From positions 62,001 to 126,000 of the forward strand of contig JAKDUK010000002.1 in the NCBI GenBank assembly GCA_030457765.1: a stretch of DNA of 64,000 bases, in the 5' to 3' direction. Below the pieces are notes generated by a model. It saw only the letters and a program-made list of their open reading frames with translations. It was not told the origin of the DNA and searched no databases. This document shows, piece after piece, positions 35,066 to 44,211 of this stretch. The position numbers and the translations under genes were made by a program. This stretch comes from Marinobacter sp. GTDB lineage: Bacteria > Pseudomonadota > Gammaproteobacteria > Pseudomonadales > Oleiphilaceae. How positions within the stretch are numbered: position 1 is the stretch's first letter; each line of letters starts with the position of its first letter.

Positions 35066-36493
35066 TCATTGGGTTGGGCCAACAAATCGGCTTTCGGTTT
35101 CCAGCTTCAGTGAAGCATCCGTTTCAGACTGTGCGTGGAAGATAATTTCAGTGTTTGACTGTGGAATAGACTCGGGCGGTACATCAACAACGGCCGGTAG
35201 CGAGCGAATTTCACCACTGTCTACAGACACCTGAGTCTCGGTCAGAATGCGAATATCTTTCATGCCTTTCACAGATAATGTGAAGGTCTGCGGCACTTCT
35301 GACATGTTAACGACCTTCAGAGTATAGGAGTTCTCGATTCGCCCCTCACCGTTGAAGCTGAATAGGGCACCCCGGTCCCGAAGAACGTCCAGTTGAGCTG
35401 GCACACGGGTCGCAATGACAAAAACAATAGCGGATATCATGAGCGCTAATACGGCGCCGTATCCGAATGTGCGTGGCCTCAGTAACTTCGACGGCTTACC
35501 TTCCAGTTCGTTCTCAGTGGTGTACCGAATTAACCCGCGGGGGTAGTTCATTTTGTCCATAATTTCGTCACAGGCGTCAATACACAGGGCACAACCAATA
35601 CATTCGTACTGCAGCCCGTCGCGTATATCGATTCCTGTAGGGCACACATGCACACATTGCCCGCAATCTATGCAGTCGCCTAAACCTACCTCTTCAGGTT
35701 TTACATCTTTTTTGCGTCCACCGCGCGGCTCACCCCGGTTGGGGTCGTAGGAAACAATGCGGGTGTTCGGGTCAAACATGACAGACTGGAAGCGCGCATA
35801 CGGGCACATATACAGGCATACCTGCTCACGCATCCAGCCAGCGTTCAAATAGGTCGCAATGGTAAAGAACGCCACCCAGAAATAAGCCCAGCCGTTAGCC
35901 TGGAAGGTGAAAATATCAACAACCAAATCCCGAATCGGATAGAAGTACCCAATAAATGTTAGCCCGGTTAGCAGGGAAATAATGAGCCAGATTGTGTGTT
36001 TTGCTGATTTCTTGAATACTTTTTCCGGGGAATTCGGTGCTTTATCCAGTTTCATCCGCTTGTTGCGGCTACCTTCAATGCGCTCTTCCACCCACATAAA
36101 TATGAATGTCCATACGGTTTGCGGGCAGGTATAGCCGCACCACACTCGACCAAACAGGGTGGTAATAAAGAACAGGCCAAAGGCGCAGATAATCAACATG
36201 CCCGAGAGCAGGAAAAAGTCTTTGGGGTAGAAGGTAAAGCCGTAGAGGTGAAATTCCCGGGCCGGCAGATCAAAATGAATTAACGGAGCGCCGTCAAGTG
36301 TCAGCCAAACGAACAGAAAATACATGCCCATAAGAACCAGAAGGCTGACGGTTCGGATGCGCTGGAACAGGCCGGTTACTTCTTTAGCGTAAATTTTCTT
36401 TCGGCTAGCGTAAAGCTCTACCGTTTCCGGTTTTTTTCCGTCCGAAGGTTCCTTGGAGGGGTCGACCTGCTTGACAGGAATTTGGTTACTCAT
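35066..36493 (-). CDS. ccoG: Cytochrome c oxidase accessory protein CcoG (cupric reductase)
   Basis: 475 residues with several membrane segments and two 4Fe-4S ferredoxin motifs (CIDCGQCVHVCP and CIGCALCIDACDE); a C-terminal Ig-like periplasmic domain follows. Known family role: reduces Cu(II) to Cu(I) for cbb3 biogenesis. The start has GGAGG 5 nt upstream. A 131 bp gap with a GC-rich hairpin separates it from ccoP, so it may be transcribed both by read-through and on its own. Confidence 0.95.
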   Translation of the reverse strand: MSNQIPVKQVDPSKEPSDGKKPETVELYASRKKIYAKEVTGLFQRIRTVSLLVLMGMYFLFVWLTLDGAPLIHFDLPAREFHLYGFTFYPKDFFLLSGMLIICAFGLFFITTLFGRVWCGYTCPQTVWTFIFMWVEERIEGSRNKRMKLDKAPNSPEKVFKKSAKHTIWLIISLLTGLTFIGYFYPIRDLVVDIFTFQANGWAYFWVAFFTIATYLNAGWMREQVCLYMCPYARFQSVMFDPNTRIVSYDPNRGEPRGGRKKDVKPEEVGLGDCIDCGQCVHVCPTGIDIRDGLQYECIGCALCIDACDEIMDKMNYPRGLIRYTTENELEGKPSKLLRPRTFGYGAVLALMISAIVFVIATRVPAQLDVLRDRGALFSFNGEGRIENSYTLKVVNMSEVPQTFTLSVKGMKDIRILTETQVSVDSGEIRSLPAVVDVPPESIPQSNTEIIFHAQSETDASLKLETESRFVGPTQ

Positions 36494-36596
36494 GAAAACC
36501 TCCAGGTGGAGTAATAAAACGCGAGAGGGGCCTTGCGGCTACTGCAGATCTTCTCAAGCCTGTACCCGCAAGCAGATACAGGGTTGAACAGACCAT

Positions 36597-36617
36597 GCCG
36601 GGCCAAAGCGGCCCGGC
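36597..36617 (-). other. GC-rich hairpin just after ccoP
   Basis: A perfect 8 bp GC stem (36597-36604 with 36610-36617) with a 5 nt loop, starting 7 nt after the ccoP stop. No U-run follows on the minus strand, so it looks more like a 3'-end stabiliser or processing hairpin between ccoNOQP and ccoGHIS than a terminator. Confidence 0.5.
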
Positions 36618-36624
36618 CGGAAGG

Positions 36625-37515
36625 TCAATTAGACAAACTGTACACGTAGGCACCTAGAATCTGGATTTGGTCATCTGATAGGCGGCCGCCTTGAGCCGGC
36701 ATCTCGTTTTGACGACCGTTAACAACGGTTTCCTTGATCCACTTATAGGTAGAGCCATATAGCCAGACATTATCGGTCAGGTTCGGTGCACCCATTGCTT
36801 GCATGCCTTTACCCTCCGGGCCATGACAAGCTACGCATGCCTGGGCAAACACTGCTTCACCGGCTTGGGCCGCCGCTGCATCTTTTTCCCGGCCACTAAA
36901 GCTCAATACATAGTTTACCACCTGATCGACCTGTTCGTTGGTCATGCTGGGCATAACACCCTTGGCAGGCATGTTGCCCTGGCGACCATTGTGAAGGGTT
37001 TCCAGAATAGCATCCGGCGTACCACCCCACAGCCAATCGTCATCTGTCAGGTTGGGAAAGCCAACCTGACCACGTGCAGCAGAGCCGTGGCACACCGAGC
37101 AGTTATTGGCGAACAAACGCTGACCAATTTGCAGTGCGTCATCGTTCTTTGCCAGTTCGGGTACCGGGGTTTCGCCGTACTGGGCGTAGATTTCGCCGTA
37201 CTTCTCGTCAGCTGCGGCTACTTCCGCTTCCCACTGATTGGTAGAGGTCCAGTTCAGCAGGCCTTTGTAGTTGCCCAGGCCCGGGTACAAAGCCAGATAG
37301 CCGAGGGCAAAAATACAGGTTGCTGCATACAGATAAAACCACCACTTGGGTAGGGGATTGTCATACTCTTCGATGCCATCGAAGGAGTGGCCCGTAGTAC
37401 GTTCGGTTTCGGTATTGGTTGGCTGGCTCTTGCGGGTTGCAAACAGCAGCCACCAGCAACCAAAGACCGTACCGAGCACGATCACAGTGACCCAGATGCT
37501 CCAGAAGGTAGTCAT
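36625..37515 (-). CDS. ccoP: cbb3-type cytochrome c oxidase subunit III (dihaem CcoP)
   Basis: Membrane-anchored dihaem cytochrome c that passes electrons into the oxidase. 296 residues with two membrane segments (about 5-25 and 58-78) and two haem motifs: CSVCH (Cys139, Cys142, His143) and CVACH (Cys227, Cys230, His231). Axial Met candidates lie in GNMPAKGVMPSM and NEMPAQGG. The start overlaps the ccoQ stop (ATGA). Confidence 0.96.
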   Translation of the reverse strand: MTTFWSIWVTVIVLGTVFGCWWLLFATRKSQPTNTETERTTGHSFDGIEEYDNPLPKWWFYLYAATCIFALGYLALYPGLGNYKGLLNWTSTNQWEAEVAAADEKYGEIYAQYGETPVPELAKNDDALQIGQRLFANNCSVCHGSAARGQVGFPNLTDDDWLWGGTPDAILETLHNGRQGNMPAKGVMPSMTNEQVDQVVNYVLSFSGREKDAAAAQAGEAVFAQACVACHGPEGKGMQAMGAPNLTDNVWLYGSTYKWIKETVVNGRQNEMPAQGGRLSDDQIQILGAYVYSLSN

Positions 37516-37697
37516 CGTTTTTTCTCCGTTTTTTCCTGTTCAAGAGTACGCTTGTCCACCTCATCATCATCGAACGGCAGGTTTGCTGCTTCTTCGTTCG
37601 GCTTCTTGCGGTGGGCACTAAAGGCCCACCAGATGATGCCAATGAATATCGCTATTAGCACAAGGGTTTGAATACCGCGTAACTCGTTAATATCCAT
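37512..37697 (-). CDS. ccoQ: cbb3-type oxidase small subunit CcoQ
   Basis: 61 residues: a single membrane helix (about residues 9-25, TLVLIAIFIGIIWWAFS) and a charged cytoplasmic tail. I start at the ATG at 37695-37697 (MDINELRG), 4 nt after the ccoO stop; the longer frame upstream is an overlap with ccoO. It stabilises CcoP in the complex in known systems. Confidence 0.92.
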   Translation of the reverse strand: MDINELRGIQTLVLIAIFIGIIWWAFSAHRKKPNEEAANLPFDDDEVDKRTLEQEKTEKKR

Positions 37698-37701
37698 CAA
37701 A

Positions 37702-38310
37702 TCACCGTTTGTCTGAAAGCACGGTTCCCAACTGCTGCAGATACGCAACCAGGGCCTCGATTTCAAACTTGCCTTCCAAATCGTCAGCCGCACTGGCGAT
37801 TTGTTCGTCGGTGTAAGGAACGCCCAGCGATTTCAGGGTCGACATCTTGGCTGATGTTCCCTGGTGGTCCACTTTGTCCTCAAACAGCCATGGGAAAGCA
37901 GGCATGTTGGACTCAGGAACAACGCTGCGCGGGTTGAACAGGTGCTGGCGCTGCCAGGCATCTGAGTAACGACCGCCGACACGGGCCAAGTCAGGCCCCG
38001 TGCGCTTGGAGCCCCAAAGGAAGGGACGCTCGTAAACGAGCTCGCCGGCTACGGAGTAGTGTCCGTAACGCTCGGTTTCAGCCCGGAAAGGTCGGATTTG
38101 CTGGGTATGACATACATGACACCCTTCGCGGATATATATGTCACGCCCCTCTAATTCCAGCGAAGACAGAGGCTCAAGCCCTTCGATAGGCTCGTTAACC
38201 TCGTCCAGGAAAAAGAGTGGTACAACCTCGGCAAGAAAGCCACCACTGATGGTCAGCATGATAAAAACTATCATCAGACCAATGTTTTTTTCGACAATGT
38301 CGTGTCTCAT
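37702..38310 (-). CDS. ccoO: cbb3-type cytochrome c oxidase subunit II (monohaem CcoO)
   Basis: 202 residues. One N-terminal membrane anchor (about 8-32) and one covalent haem site, CHVCH (Cys64, Cys67, His68), with the family block [18 protein letters not shown] just after. Conserved [15 protein letters not shown] and [14 protein letters not shown] (axial Met) are present. It lies 14 bp after ccoN. Confidence 0.96.
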   Translation of the reverse strand: MRHDIVEKNIGLMIVFIMLTISGGFLAEVVPLFFLDEVNEPIEGLEPLSSLELEGRDIYIREGCHVCHTQQIRPFRAETERYGHYSVAGELVYERPFLWGSKRTGPDLARVGGRYSDAWQRQHLFNPRSVVPESNMPAFPWLFEDKVDHQGTSAKMSTLKSLGVPYTDEQIASAADDLEGKFEIEALVAYLQQLGTVLSDKR

Positions 38311-38324
38311 TTGTTCTCTCTCCG

Positions 38325-39755
38325 TTACGCCGCTTGAACTGCCGCATTGTCCTGGGCAATTGCTTCTTTCTGGCGCACGGTCATGTAGACGTTATAGGCC
38401 ATGAATAGCATACCGGTCAGGAAGATAGCGCCGCCAAGGAAGCGCACAAAGTAGCCCGGGTAAGATGCCTCAAGGGATTCAACGAAGCTGTATGTGAGGG
38501 TGCCGTCTTCGTTTACTGCACGCCACATCAAGCCCTGCATGATGCCGTTTACCCACATAGCGACGATATAAAGCACGGTGCCGATCGTTGCCAGCCAGAA
38601 GTGCGTGTTAATCATACTTGTGCTGTACATTTCTTTGAGACCCCAAAGTTTCGGGATCATGTGATAAACAGCGCCGATACTGATCATGGCAACCCAGCCC
38701 AGTGCGCCAGAGTGTACGTGACCGATGGTCCAGTCAGTGTTGTGGGACAGGGCGTTTACGGTTTTGATTGACATCATAGGGCCTTCGAAAGTGGACATGC
38801 CGTAGAACGACAGAGAAACCACCAGGAAGCGCAAGATGGGATCGGTGCGCAGTTTGTGCCAGGCGCCAGACAAGGTCATCATGCCGTTGATCATGCCGCC
38901 CCATGAGGGTGCAAGCAGAATGAGTGACATAACCATACTGGCAGTCTGTGCCCAGTCTGGCAGGGCAGAATAATGCAGGTGGTGACCACCGGCCCACACA
39001 TAGGTCGCAATCAGCGCCCAGAAGTGAACGATAGACAGGCGGTAGGAGTAAACCGGACGGTTAGCCTGCTTGGGAACAAAGTAATACATCATGCCCAGGA
39101 AGCCGGCAGTAAGGAAGAAGCCTACCGCGTTGTGGCCGTACCACCACTGCACCATTGCGTCGGTTACGCCGGCATAGGCAGAGTAAGACTTGAAGGCACT
39201 GACCGGCATAGCTGCGCTGTTCACGAGGTGCAGCACACCAATAGTGAGGATAAACCCGCCATAGAACCAGTTGGCGACATATATATGTGGCGTGGCTCGC
39301 TTGGTAATCGTACCGAAGAACACAACACCGTAGGTAACCCAAACCACTGCAATCAGAATGTCGATCGGCCATTCCAGTTCTGCATATTCTTTTGTGGTGG
39401 TTAAGCCCATTGGTAGGGTAATAGCTGCAGCAACAATGACGGCAGTCCAGCCCCAGAAGGTGAAGGACGCCAGTTTGTCGGAAATCAGGCGTGTTTGGCA
39501 GGTACGTTGAACCACGTAATAAGACGTGGCAAACAAGGCACTACCGCCAAAGCCGAAAATGACCGCGTTGGTATGCAGAGGTCTTAAGCGACCAAAGTGG
39601 GTAAAAGGGAGGTCGAGGTTGAGAGATGGCCAGACCAGTTGTGCTGCAATCAGCACGCCTAGCGCCATACCAACAACACCCCATACCACTGTCATGATGG
39701 CGAACTGTCTCACCACCTTATAGTTGTATGTCAGGTTCGGATTTTGTGTGCTCAT
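38325..39755 (-). CDS. ccoN: cbb3-type cytochrome c oxidase subunit I (CcoN)
   Basis: Catalytic subunit with haem b, haem b3 and copper B; reduces oxygen to water with high affinity and pumps protons. 476 residues, about twelve membrane segments. Haem and copper ligand regions are visible: [42 protein letters not shown] and [14 protein letters not shown]. First gene of ccoNOQP, reading leftward from an FNR/Anr-type promoter at 39798-39839. Confidence 0.97.
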   Translation of the reverse strand: MSTQNPNLTYNYKVVRQFAIMTVVWGVVGMALGVLIAAQLVWPSLNLDLPFTHFGRLRPLHTNAVIFGFGGSALFATSYYVVQRTCQTRLISDKLASFTFWGWTAVIVAAAITLPMGLTTTKEYAELEWPIDILIAVVWVTYGVVFFGTITKRATPHIYVANWFYGGFILTIGVLHLVNSAAMPVSAFKSYSAYAGVTDAMVQWWYGHNAVGFFLTAGFLGMMYYFVPKQANRPVYSYRLSIVHFWALIATYVWAGGHHLHYSALPDWAQTASMVMSLILLAPSWGGMINGMMTLSGAWHKLRTDPILRFLVVSLSFYGMSTFEGPMMSIKTVNALSHNTDWTIGHVHSGALGWVAMISIGAVYHMIPKLWGLKEMYSTSMINTHFWLATIGTVLYIVAMWVNGIMQGLMWRAVNEDGTLTYSFVESLEASYPGYFVRFLGGAIFLTGMLFMAYNVYMTVRQKEAIAQDNAAVQAA

Positions 39756-39797
39756 AGCCTTACCAATGGGTTCAAAGTGGGGAATTATGCGGGCGCA

Positions 39798-39839
39798 AGT
39801 ATGGAGAAAGCATTAGTTGTTTGCAATGATGCGGATCAA
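39798..39839 (-). promoter_or_regulatory. FNR/Anr-dependent promoter of ccoNOQP
   Basis: On the minus strand TTGAT-CCGC-ATCAT (39839-39826) matches the FNR/Anr box TTGAT-N4-ATCAA at nine of ten positions. After 22 nt comes a -10-like CATACT (39803-39798), so the box would centre near -41.5, the class II activator layout. Activation at low oxygen is inferred, in keeping with known cbb3 regulation. Weaker box-like sites occur at 39843-39856 and 39952-39965. Confidence 0.75.
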
Positions 39840-40008
39840 CTCCTGACATCTATCAAATGTGCCCGAATCAACAGCATGGCGCCTTTGGGGAGCGCCTGAC
39901 CGTTGATACGCTATGATATCCTCAGAGGTATACAAGTTGAACTTGGTAAACTTGATTAAGAGCAAAAAAATGCAGTTTTGACCCTTAAGTTATCGTTCTG
40001 GCGCTCAC

Positions 40009-40794
40009 CTATTGCCAATCAGAGACAGCGGTTTGATTACGGCCACGGGCTTTCGCTTCATATAGCGCTTTGTCCGCTCGCTCAAAAATCTCGCGGTGGT
40101 GCTCGTCGGGTAGCAGCGCAGCTATACCTGCGCTCATGGTGAGTTGGGCGTTTTTGCCGTCTGGTAACCCTGGCGCCACCGGCTTATAGCGATGATAGAC
40201 AAAGTAAATATGACGGTTAGCCCAAGCCCGGTATTGAAAAGAATGGCCTGACTGTATGGGATCGCCAGAGTTAGCCCGGTAAAACCGGCACAAATCCAGG
40301 TAATGGCCTTGAGTGTTTTGTCTGCGAGGGTGCGTTGCTCTATTTCAAGAAATGAGCGCCCAGAAAGAGTCATGGCCAGCGCGCATAAAATCAGTGTCAG
40401 CGGGATGGAAGTATTTGCGAATTCCGGGTTTTCTGGCCAGAAATACTGATTGGCAAAGCCGCCCATCGAAAACAGAAAAAGCCCCATGGCACCCATATAA
40501 AAAGCGTTGTGAAGGTAGTAAGTGGTTCGTGAGCTGAAAAACAAAAGAAGGTTGAAAACCGCCAGTACCAGAACAGCGCCATAAAAAAGGCCGTGAGTTA
40601 TCGCCAAATGGTTGCTTTCAGTAAGGAGTTCATGGGGCGTTTGCAAGCTTAGTGGAATGTAATGAGTTACGTGCTTCGGGGTCGCTGACGTCCGGCACCG
40701 GGCATTCCGAAGCCGACATGGTTGTCTGGGCCAGGATCGGAACAGGAGCCGCGCAGCAGGCCAGAAGAAAAAACAGGCGTACGAAACGTTGCAT
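40009..40794 (-). pseudogene. Remnant of a 7TM-DISM / GGDEF diguanylate cyclase gene
   Basis: Three pieces of one signalling protein lie in order but in different frames. (1) From ATG 40792-40794: a signal peptide MQRFVRLFFLLACCAAPVP and about 30 more residues, then a stop. (2) In another frame, the end of a DISM sensor domain (HYIPLSLQTP) and five or six helices of the 7TM region, through about 40160. (3) In a third frame, only the end of a GGDEF domain (LTMSAGIAAL...ADKALYEAKARGRNQ), stopping at 40009. Most of the sensor domain, the last helix and the GGDEF active site are missing. Intact relatives are about 600 residues. Two internal deletions explain this best. Confidence 0.8.
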
Positions 40795-40902
40795 CCGTAA
40801 TTTCCGAAAACATTAGAATTCGGAAGTGTAGCGAACGTTGACAAACCGTGCTGTTAAACACTTAAACATTATGCGAACCGTCACAGGTTCAATGTGGTTA
40901 GA

Positions 40903-41193
40903 TCAAGCGCCGCTCTGTTTAAGCACGGTTATAGCCTCATTCGTGTCCATCATGGGAATCAATTCTGCCATTAGCTCCCGGCGATCATCAGACAAGTACC
41001 AGCGGTTCCAGTCGGCTTCGGAGCGCCAGTTGGCAAGAGTGATCCGGTGATTTGGATCGTCGCTGGCAACCAGTGTTTCTCCGGAAATGAAGCCCGGCGC
41101 GGCCACGGCTTGCTGAAGCACTTTGCGTGAACGCTCCTCAAAGGCGGTTTCAAGGGATTCGGCTATATGGCGTTCAATCAGAACCCGGATCAT
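40903..41193 (-). CDS. Antibiotic biosynthesis monooxygenase (ABM)-fold protein
   Basis: 96 residues matching the small ferredoxin-like ABM fold (MIRVLIERHIA...APGFISGETLVASDDP...WRSEADWNRW). Such proteins include quinol monooxygenases and haem-degrading enzymes, but many have no known role. It is monocistronic and divergent from tusA across 83 bp. No cofactor-binding residue can be named from sequence alone. Confidence 0.8.
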   Translation of the reverse strand: MIRVLIERHIAESLETAFEERSRKVLQQAVAAPGFISGETLVASDDPNHRITLANWRSEADWNRWYLSDDRRELMAELIPMMDTNEAITVLKQSGA

Positions 41194-41276
41194 AAAACCC
41201 TCCAGACGTTTTAATGGTATAACAGTAATTTAGCACGTATTTCCGAAAAAACAGATCAAACTAAAGGAGACGGCGT

Positions 41277-41516
41277 ATGACAGCGGTCGACTACGATGCC
41301 GAGTTGGATGCCAGTGGCCTGTTTTGCCCAGAGCCGGTAATGATGCTTCACAATCGCATTAATGATGTAGCGCCGGGAAAAATTTTAAGAGTGGTTGCAA
41401 CAGATCCCTCAACAACCCGTGATGTGCCAAGGTTTTGCCAGTTTCTAGGCCATGAATTGGTGAGTCATACGGAGCAGGGCGATCGTTTTATTTACCTTAT
41501 ACGCCGTGGGGGCTGA
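41277..41516 (+). CDS. tusA: Sulfurtransferase TusA-family protein
   Basis: 79 residues. The conserved CPEP motif with Cys17 (DASGLFCPEPVMML) is the sulfur-carrying site; TusA relays persulfide sulfur for tRNA thiolation and other pathways. AAAGGAG lies 9 nt before the ATG. A small hairpin CCCGGT/ACCGGG (41519-41533) sits just after the stop, without a U-run. It converges on dsbD. Confidence 0.9.
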   Translation: MTAVDYDAELDASGLFCPEPVMMLHNRINDVAPGKILRVVATDPSTTRDVPRFCQFLGHELVSHTEQGDRFIYLIRRGG

Positions 41517-41564
41517 TGCCCGGTTTTACCGGGTACCAGTGATGTCTGCGCGGTTAAGGAGCAG

Positions 41565-43469
41565 TTAGATGATAGAAAAGAGCCCGTTGATGTGCTCCAG
41601 GAATTGGGTTTTATTCATTTCGCCCAGAACCCGCTGGGGTTTCACCTCTTTGCCGGTGCTTTCGTAGAACAGAATGGCCGGCGGCCCGAATAAACCAAGT
41701 TCGTCTAGCATTGCCTGCTGAGCCGGAGTGTTATCTGTGAGATCAATTTGCAGCAGTGTGAAAGGCTCTAGCGAGCGAACTACATCAGGATCACTGAATA
41801 CATTGCGCTCCATGATTTTGCAGGAAATGCACCAATCTGCATAGAAATCCAGCATAACCGGGCGCCCTTGTTTCTTGGCCTGTGTCAGTAAGGCTTCAAT
41901 TTCAGAAGGTGCCTCTACACGGTTAAAGTCCGTATGGCTGCTGTAGCCTGTTGAATTATCAGGTGCGCCACCAGGAGCCGTTTTGGCAATGAAAGGGTCT
42001 AAGGGCGCTAGTGGGTCATTGGCGCCAGCCATTGCTCCGGCCAGCAATGCCAGGCCATAGGCGAAAAAGACCAGCCCCAGGCCTTTTCTGGTGCGCTCCC
42101 AACCGGCTTTTGCGGCGTCGAAAGCGCCAAGCTGCACGCCGGTTATTGTAATCAAACCGCCCCAGAGTGTGAGGCTGACCCAGCCCGGAACCAAGCGTTC
42201 AATTAACCAAATGGCCACTGCAATCAGCATCACACCATAAAAGTGTTTTACGGTTGTCATCCAGTGCCCTGTGCTTGGCAGTAGCTTACGCCCGCCAACA
42301 GCCACCAGAATGAGAGGGACGCCCATGCCCAGCCCAAGTGCCAGAAGGGCAACGCCGCCAATCACGGCATCTTGTGTGGTGGATATATACAGTAGGCTGC
42401 CCGCAAGAGGCGCTGATACACAGGGCGATACGATCAGAGCAGAAAGCGCGCCAATGCCAAAAATGCTAATCACTCGGCCACCGGTCAGGCTTTGGCTGGC
42501 GTCGTTGAGCGGCTCTCGGATAAAGCGTGGTAGCTGAATCTCGAACACATCAAACATAGACAGTGCGAAGGCCGCGAACATCAGGGCGAACACGCCAAGT
42601 ACCCATGGTGATTGTAGATGTGCTTGCAGGTTAAAGCTCGCGCCCAGCAGCCCTGTAATAACGCCGGCTGAAGCGTAGGTAAGCGCCATGCCGAGCACAT
42701 AACTGCCTGAAAGCAGCAGCGCGTGCCGGGTTGAGCGTGTGTTTTGCCCGGATACCAAAGAGGAAATAATGGGAACCATGGGCAGTACGCATGGAGTAAA
42801 AGTCAGCCCCAGGCCGAGTAGGAAAAACACACCGGCAATAACCAATGTTGATCGCTCAGAGAGAAACCCAGCAAGCCCTGTTGCTGAATCAGTGTCTACT
42901 TGTGACGCTGCTCCGGTTTGCGCGGCGCTCGTCTGGTCGCCGGGCCCCGAGCCTGCGCTCGAGTCTTGGCTTTGGTAAAAAAGGACTTCTCGGGTTTGCG
43001 GTGGGTAGCACAGGCCGGCCTCTGCACAGCCCTGATAAGTTACTTCAAAGCGAGCTTCCCGAGTATTGGCAGGGAGAGTGACCGGCACCGAAGCCTCGAC
43101 CGGGTCAAAGAAAACGGTCGTTTTACCAAAGAATTCGTCCTCGGTTTCTGTGCCGGATCTGGAATACTCCGGCGTACCAGCGGTAGCGCCTTCATCAAGT
43201 GCCTTAATGCTGATCCGATCACGATAAAGGTAGTGCCCGGGCGTTATATCCCAAGACAGTACAATCGCATTTTCTTCCGTGGTGTGGTTAAACGGGAGGG
43301 CTTCATCCACCTGAAGAAACTGATCACCTTGGCCGCCAAAAAATGAGTTATTGTTGCCAAATGCCCAGGATTCGCTTGTTGCGGTAAGTAACAGAGCAAG
43401 CACGAGTAGCACAGTGGCTGGAGCGTTAAGGCGCTGAGTGTCGCGAAAAATGGAGGATAGAGCGGTCAT
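41565..43469 (-). CDS. dsbD: Thiol:disulfide interchange protein DsbD
   Basis: Carries reducing power from cytoplasmic thioredoxin across the inner membrane to periplasmic partners. 634 residues: signal peptide, N-terminal immunoglobulin-like domain with its Cys pair (GCAEAGLCYPP), eight membrane helices with a Cys pair (TPCVLPMVP; SPCVSAPL), and a C-terminal thioredoxin domain (YADWCISCK). It may support cytochrome c maturation for the cbb3 oxidase encoded nearby, which is an inference from proximity. Confidence 0.95.
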   Translation of the reverse strand: MTALSSIFRDTQRLNAPATVLLVLALLLTATSESWAFGNNNSFFGGQGDQFLQVDEALPFNHTTEENAIVLSWDITPGHYLYRDRISIKALDEGATAGTPEYSRSGTETEDEFFGKTTVFFDPVEASVPVTLPANTREARFEVTYQGCAEAGLCYPPQTREVLFYQSQDSSAGSGPGDQTSAAQTGAASQVDTDSATGLAGFLSERSTLVIAGVFFLLGLGLTFTPCVLPMVPIISSLVSGQNTRSTRHALLLSGSYVLGMALTYASAGVITGLLGASFNLQAHLQSPWVLGVFALMFAAFALSMFDVFEIQLPRFIREPLNDASQSLTGGRVISIFGIGALSALIVSPCVSAPLAGSLLYISTTQDAVIGGVALLALGLGMGVPLILVAVGGRKLLPSTGHWMTTVKHFYGVMLIAVAIWLIERLVPGWVSLTLWGGLITITGVQLGAFDAAKAGWERTRKGLGLVFFAYGLALLAGAMAGANDPLAPLDPFIAKTAPGGAPDNSTGYSSHTDFNRVEAPSEIEALLTQAKKQGRPVMLDFYADWCISCKIMERNVFSDPDVVRSLEPFTLLQIDLTDNTPAQQAMLDELGLFGPPAILFYESTGKEVKPQRVLGEMNKTQFLEHINGLFSII

Positions 43470-43625
43470 GAAATGCGAAGTTTCTCAGTTGATTAAGAAG
43501 GAGAGCTCGTCGGCCATGCCCGATAAGCTCGCGGTTCGGTGATGTTCAGGCAACCAGTGGACACAAGGGTGCTGCAAAAGTTCCCTCTGGTATTGAGCGC
43601 TTTAAAGTCGCACAATAGCTCTCCA

Positions 43626-44195
43626 ATGAATCACAGTCCAAACGATCTTATTATGCTGTTTAATGACCTGTTTCTGGAAGCTTTCCGGACGACACTGGTC
43701 AGAGGCGGCGAAGAACCTGAGTACCTGCCTGCAAGCAGTACCAAAGAACCTGCACAGATTGTTTTCGCCCACGGTTATTATGCCAGTGCTCTGCATGAAA
43801 TAAGCCATTGGTGCATGGCGGGTGAGTACAGGCGCACACTTCACGATTATGGTTACTGGTACTGCCCGGACGGGCGCACGCCCGAGCAGCAGAGAGCTTT
43901 TGAGCAGGTTGAGGTAAAGCCTCAGGCTATGGAGTGGCTGTTTTCGGTTGCCGCTGGTTCTCGTTTTCATATCAGCGTAGACAACCTGTCTGGCAACGGC
44001 GAATCCGACGGTGATGAGTTCCGTTTTAACGTGCTGAAGCAGGCAGAAGACTACCTGGCCAGAGGCCTGCCGAAGCGGGCACAATCCTTTTTTGATACGC
44101 TGACATCGTTTTATGGAACCGGCGATACTTTCAGTAAAGCCTGGCGTAATGACGTTGGGCGCGTGGTTCCTTTATATTCTGACAGAACATTATGA
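43626..44195 (+). CDS. epmC: Elongation factor P hydroxylase EpmC
   Basis: Hydroxylates the modified lysine of elongation factor P in enterics. 189 residues from ATG 43626; E. coli YfcM is 182. The family block HGYYASALHEISHWCMAG (likely metal ligands HE..H) and YGYWYCPDGRTPEQQ are intact, followed by EVKPQAMEWLF. An in-frame ATG at 43539 would add 29 residues not seen in the family; neither start has a strong ribosome site. EpmA and EpmB are not in this window. rhlB follows after 16 bp. Confidence 0.9.
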   Translation: MNHSPNDLIMLFNDLFLEAFRTTLVRGGEEPEYLPASSTKEPAQIVFAHGYYASALHEISHWCMAGEYRRTLHDYGYWYCPDGRTPEQQRAFEQVEVKPQAMEWLFSVAAGSRFHISVDNLSGNGESDGDEFRFNVLKQAEDYLARGLPKRAQSFFDTLTSFYGTGDTFSKAWRNDVGRVVPLYSDRTL

Positions 44196-44211
44196 GGCAA
44201 ACTGAGACTCC

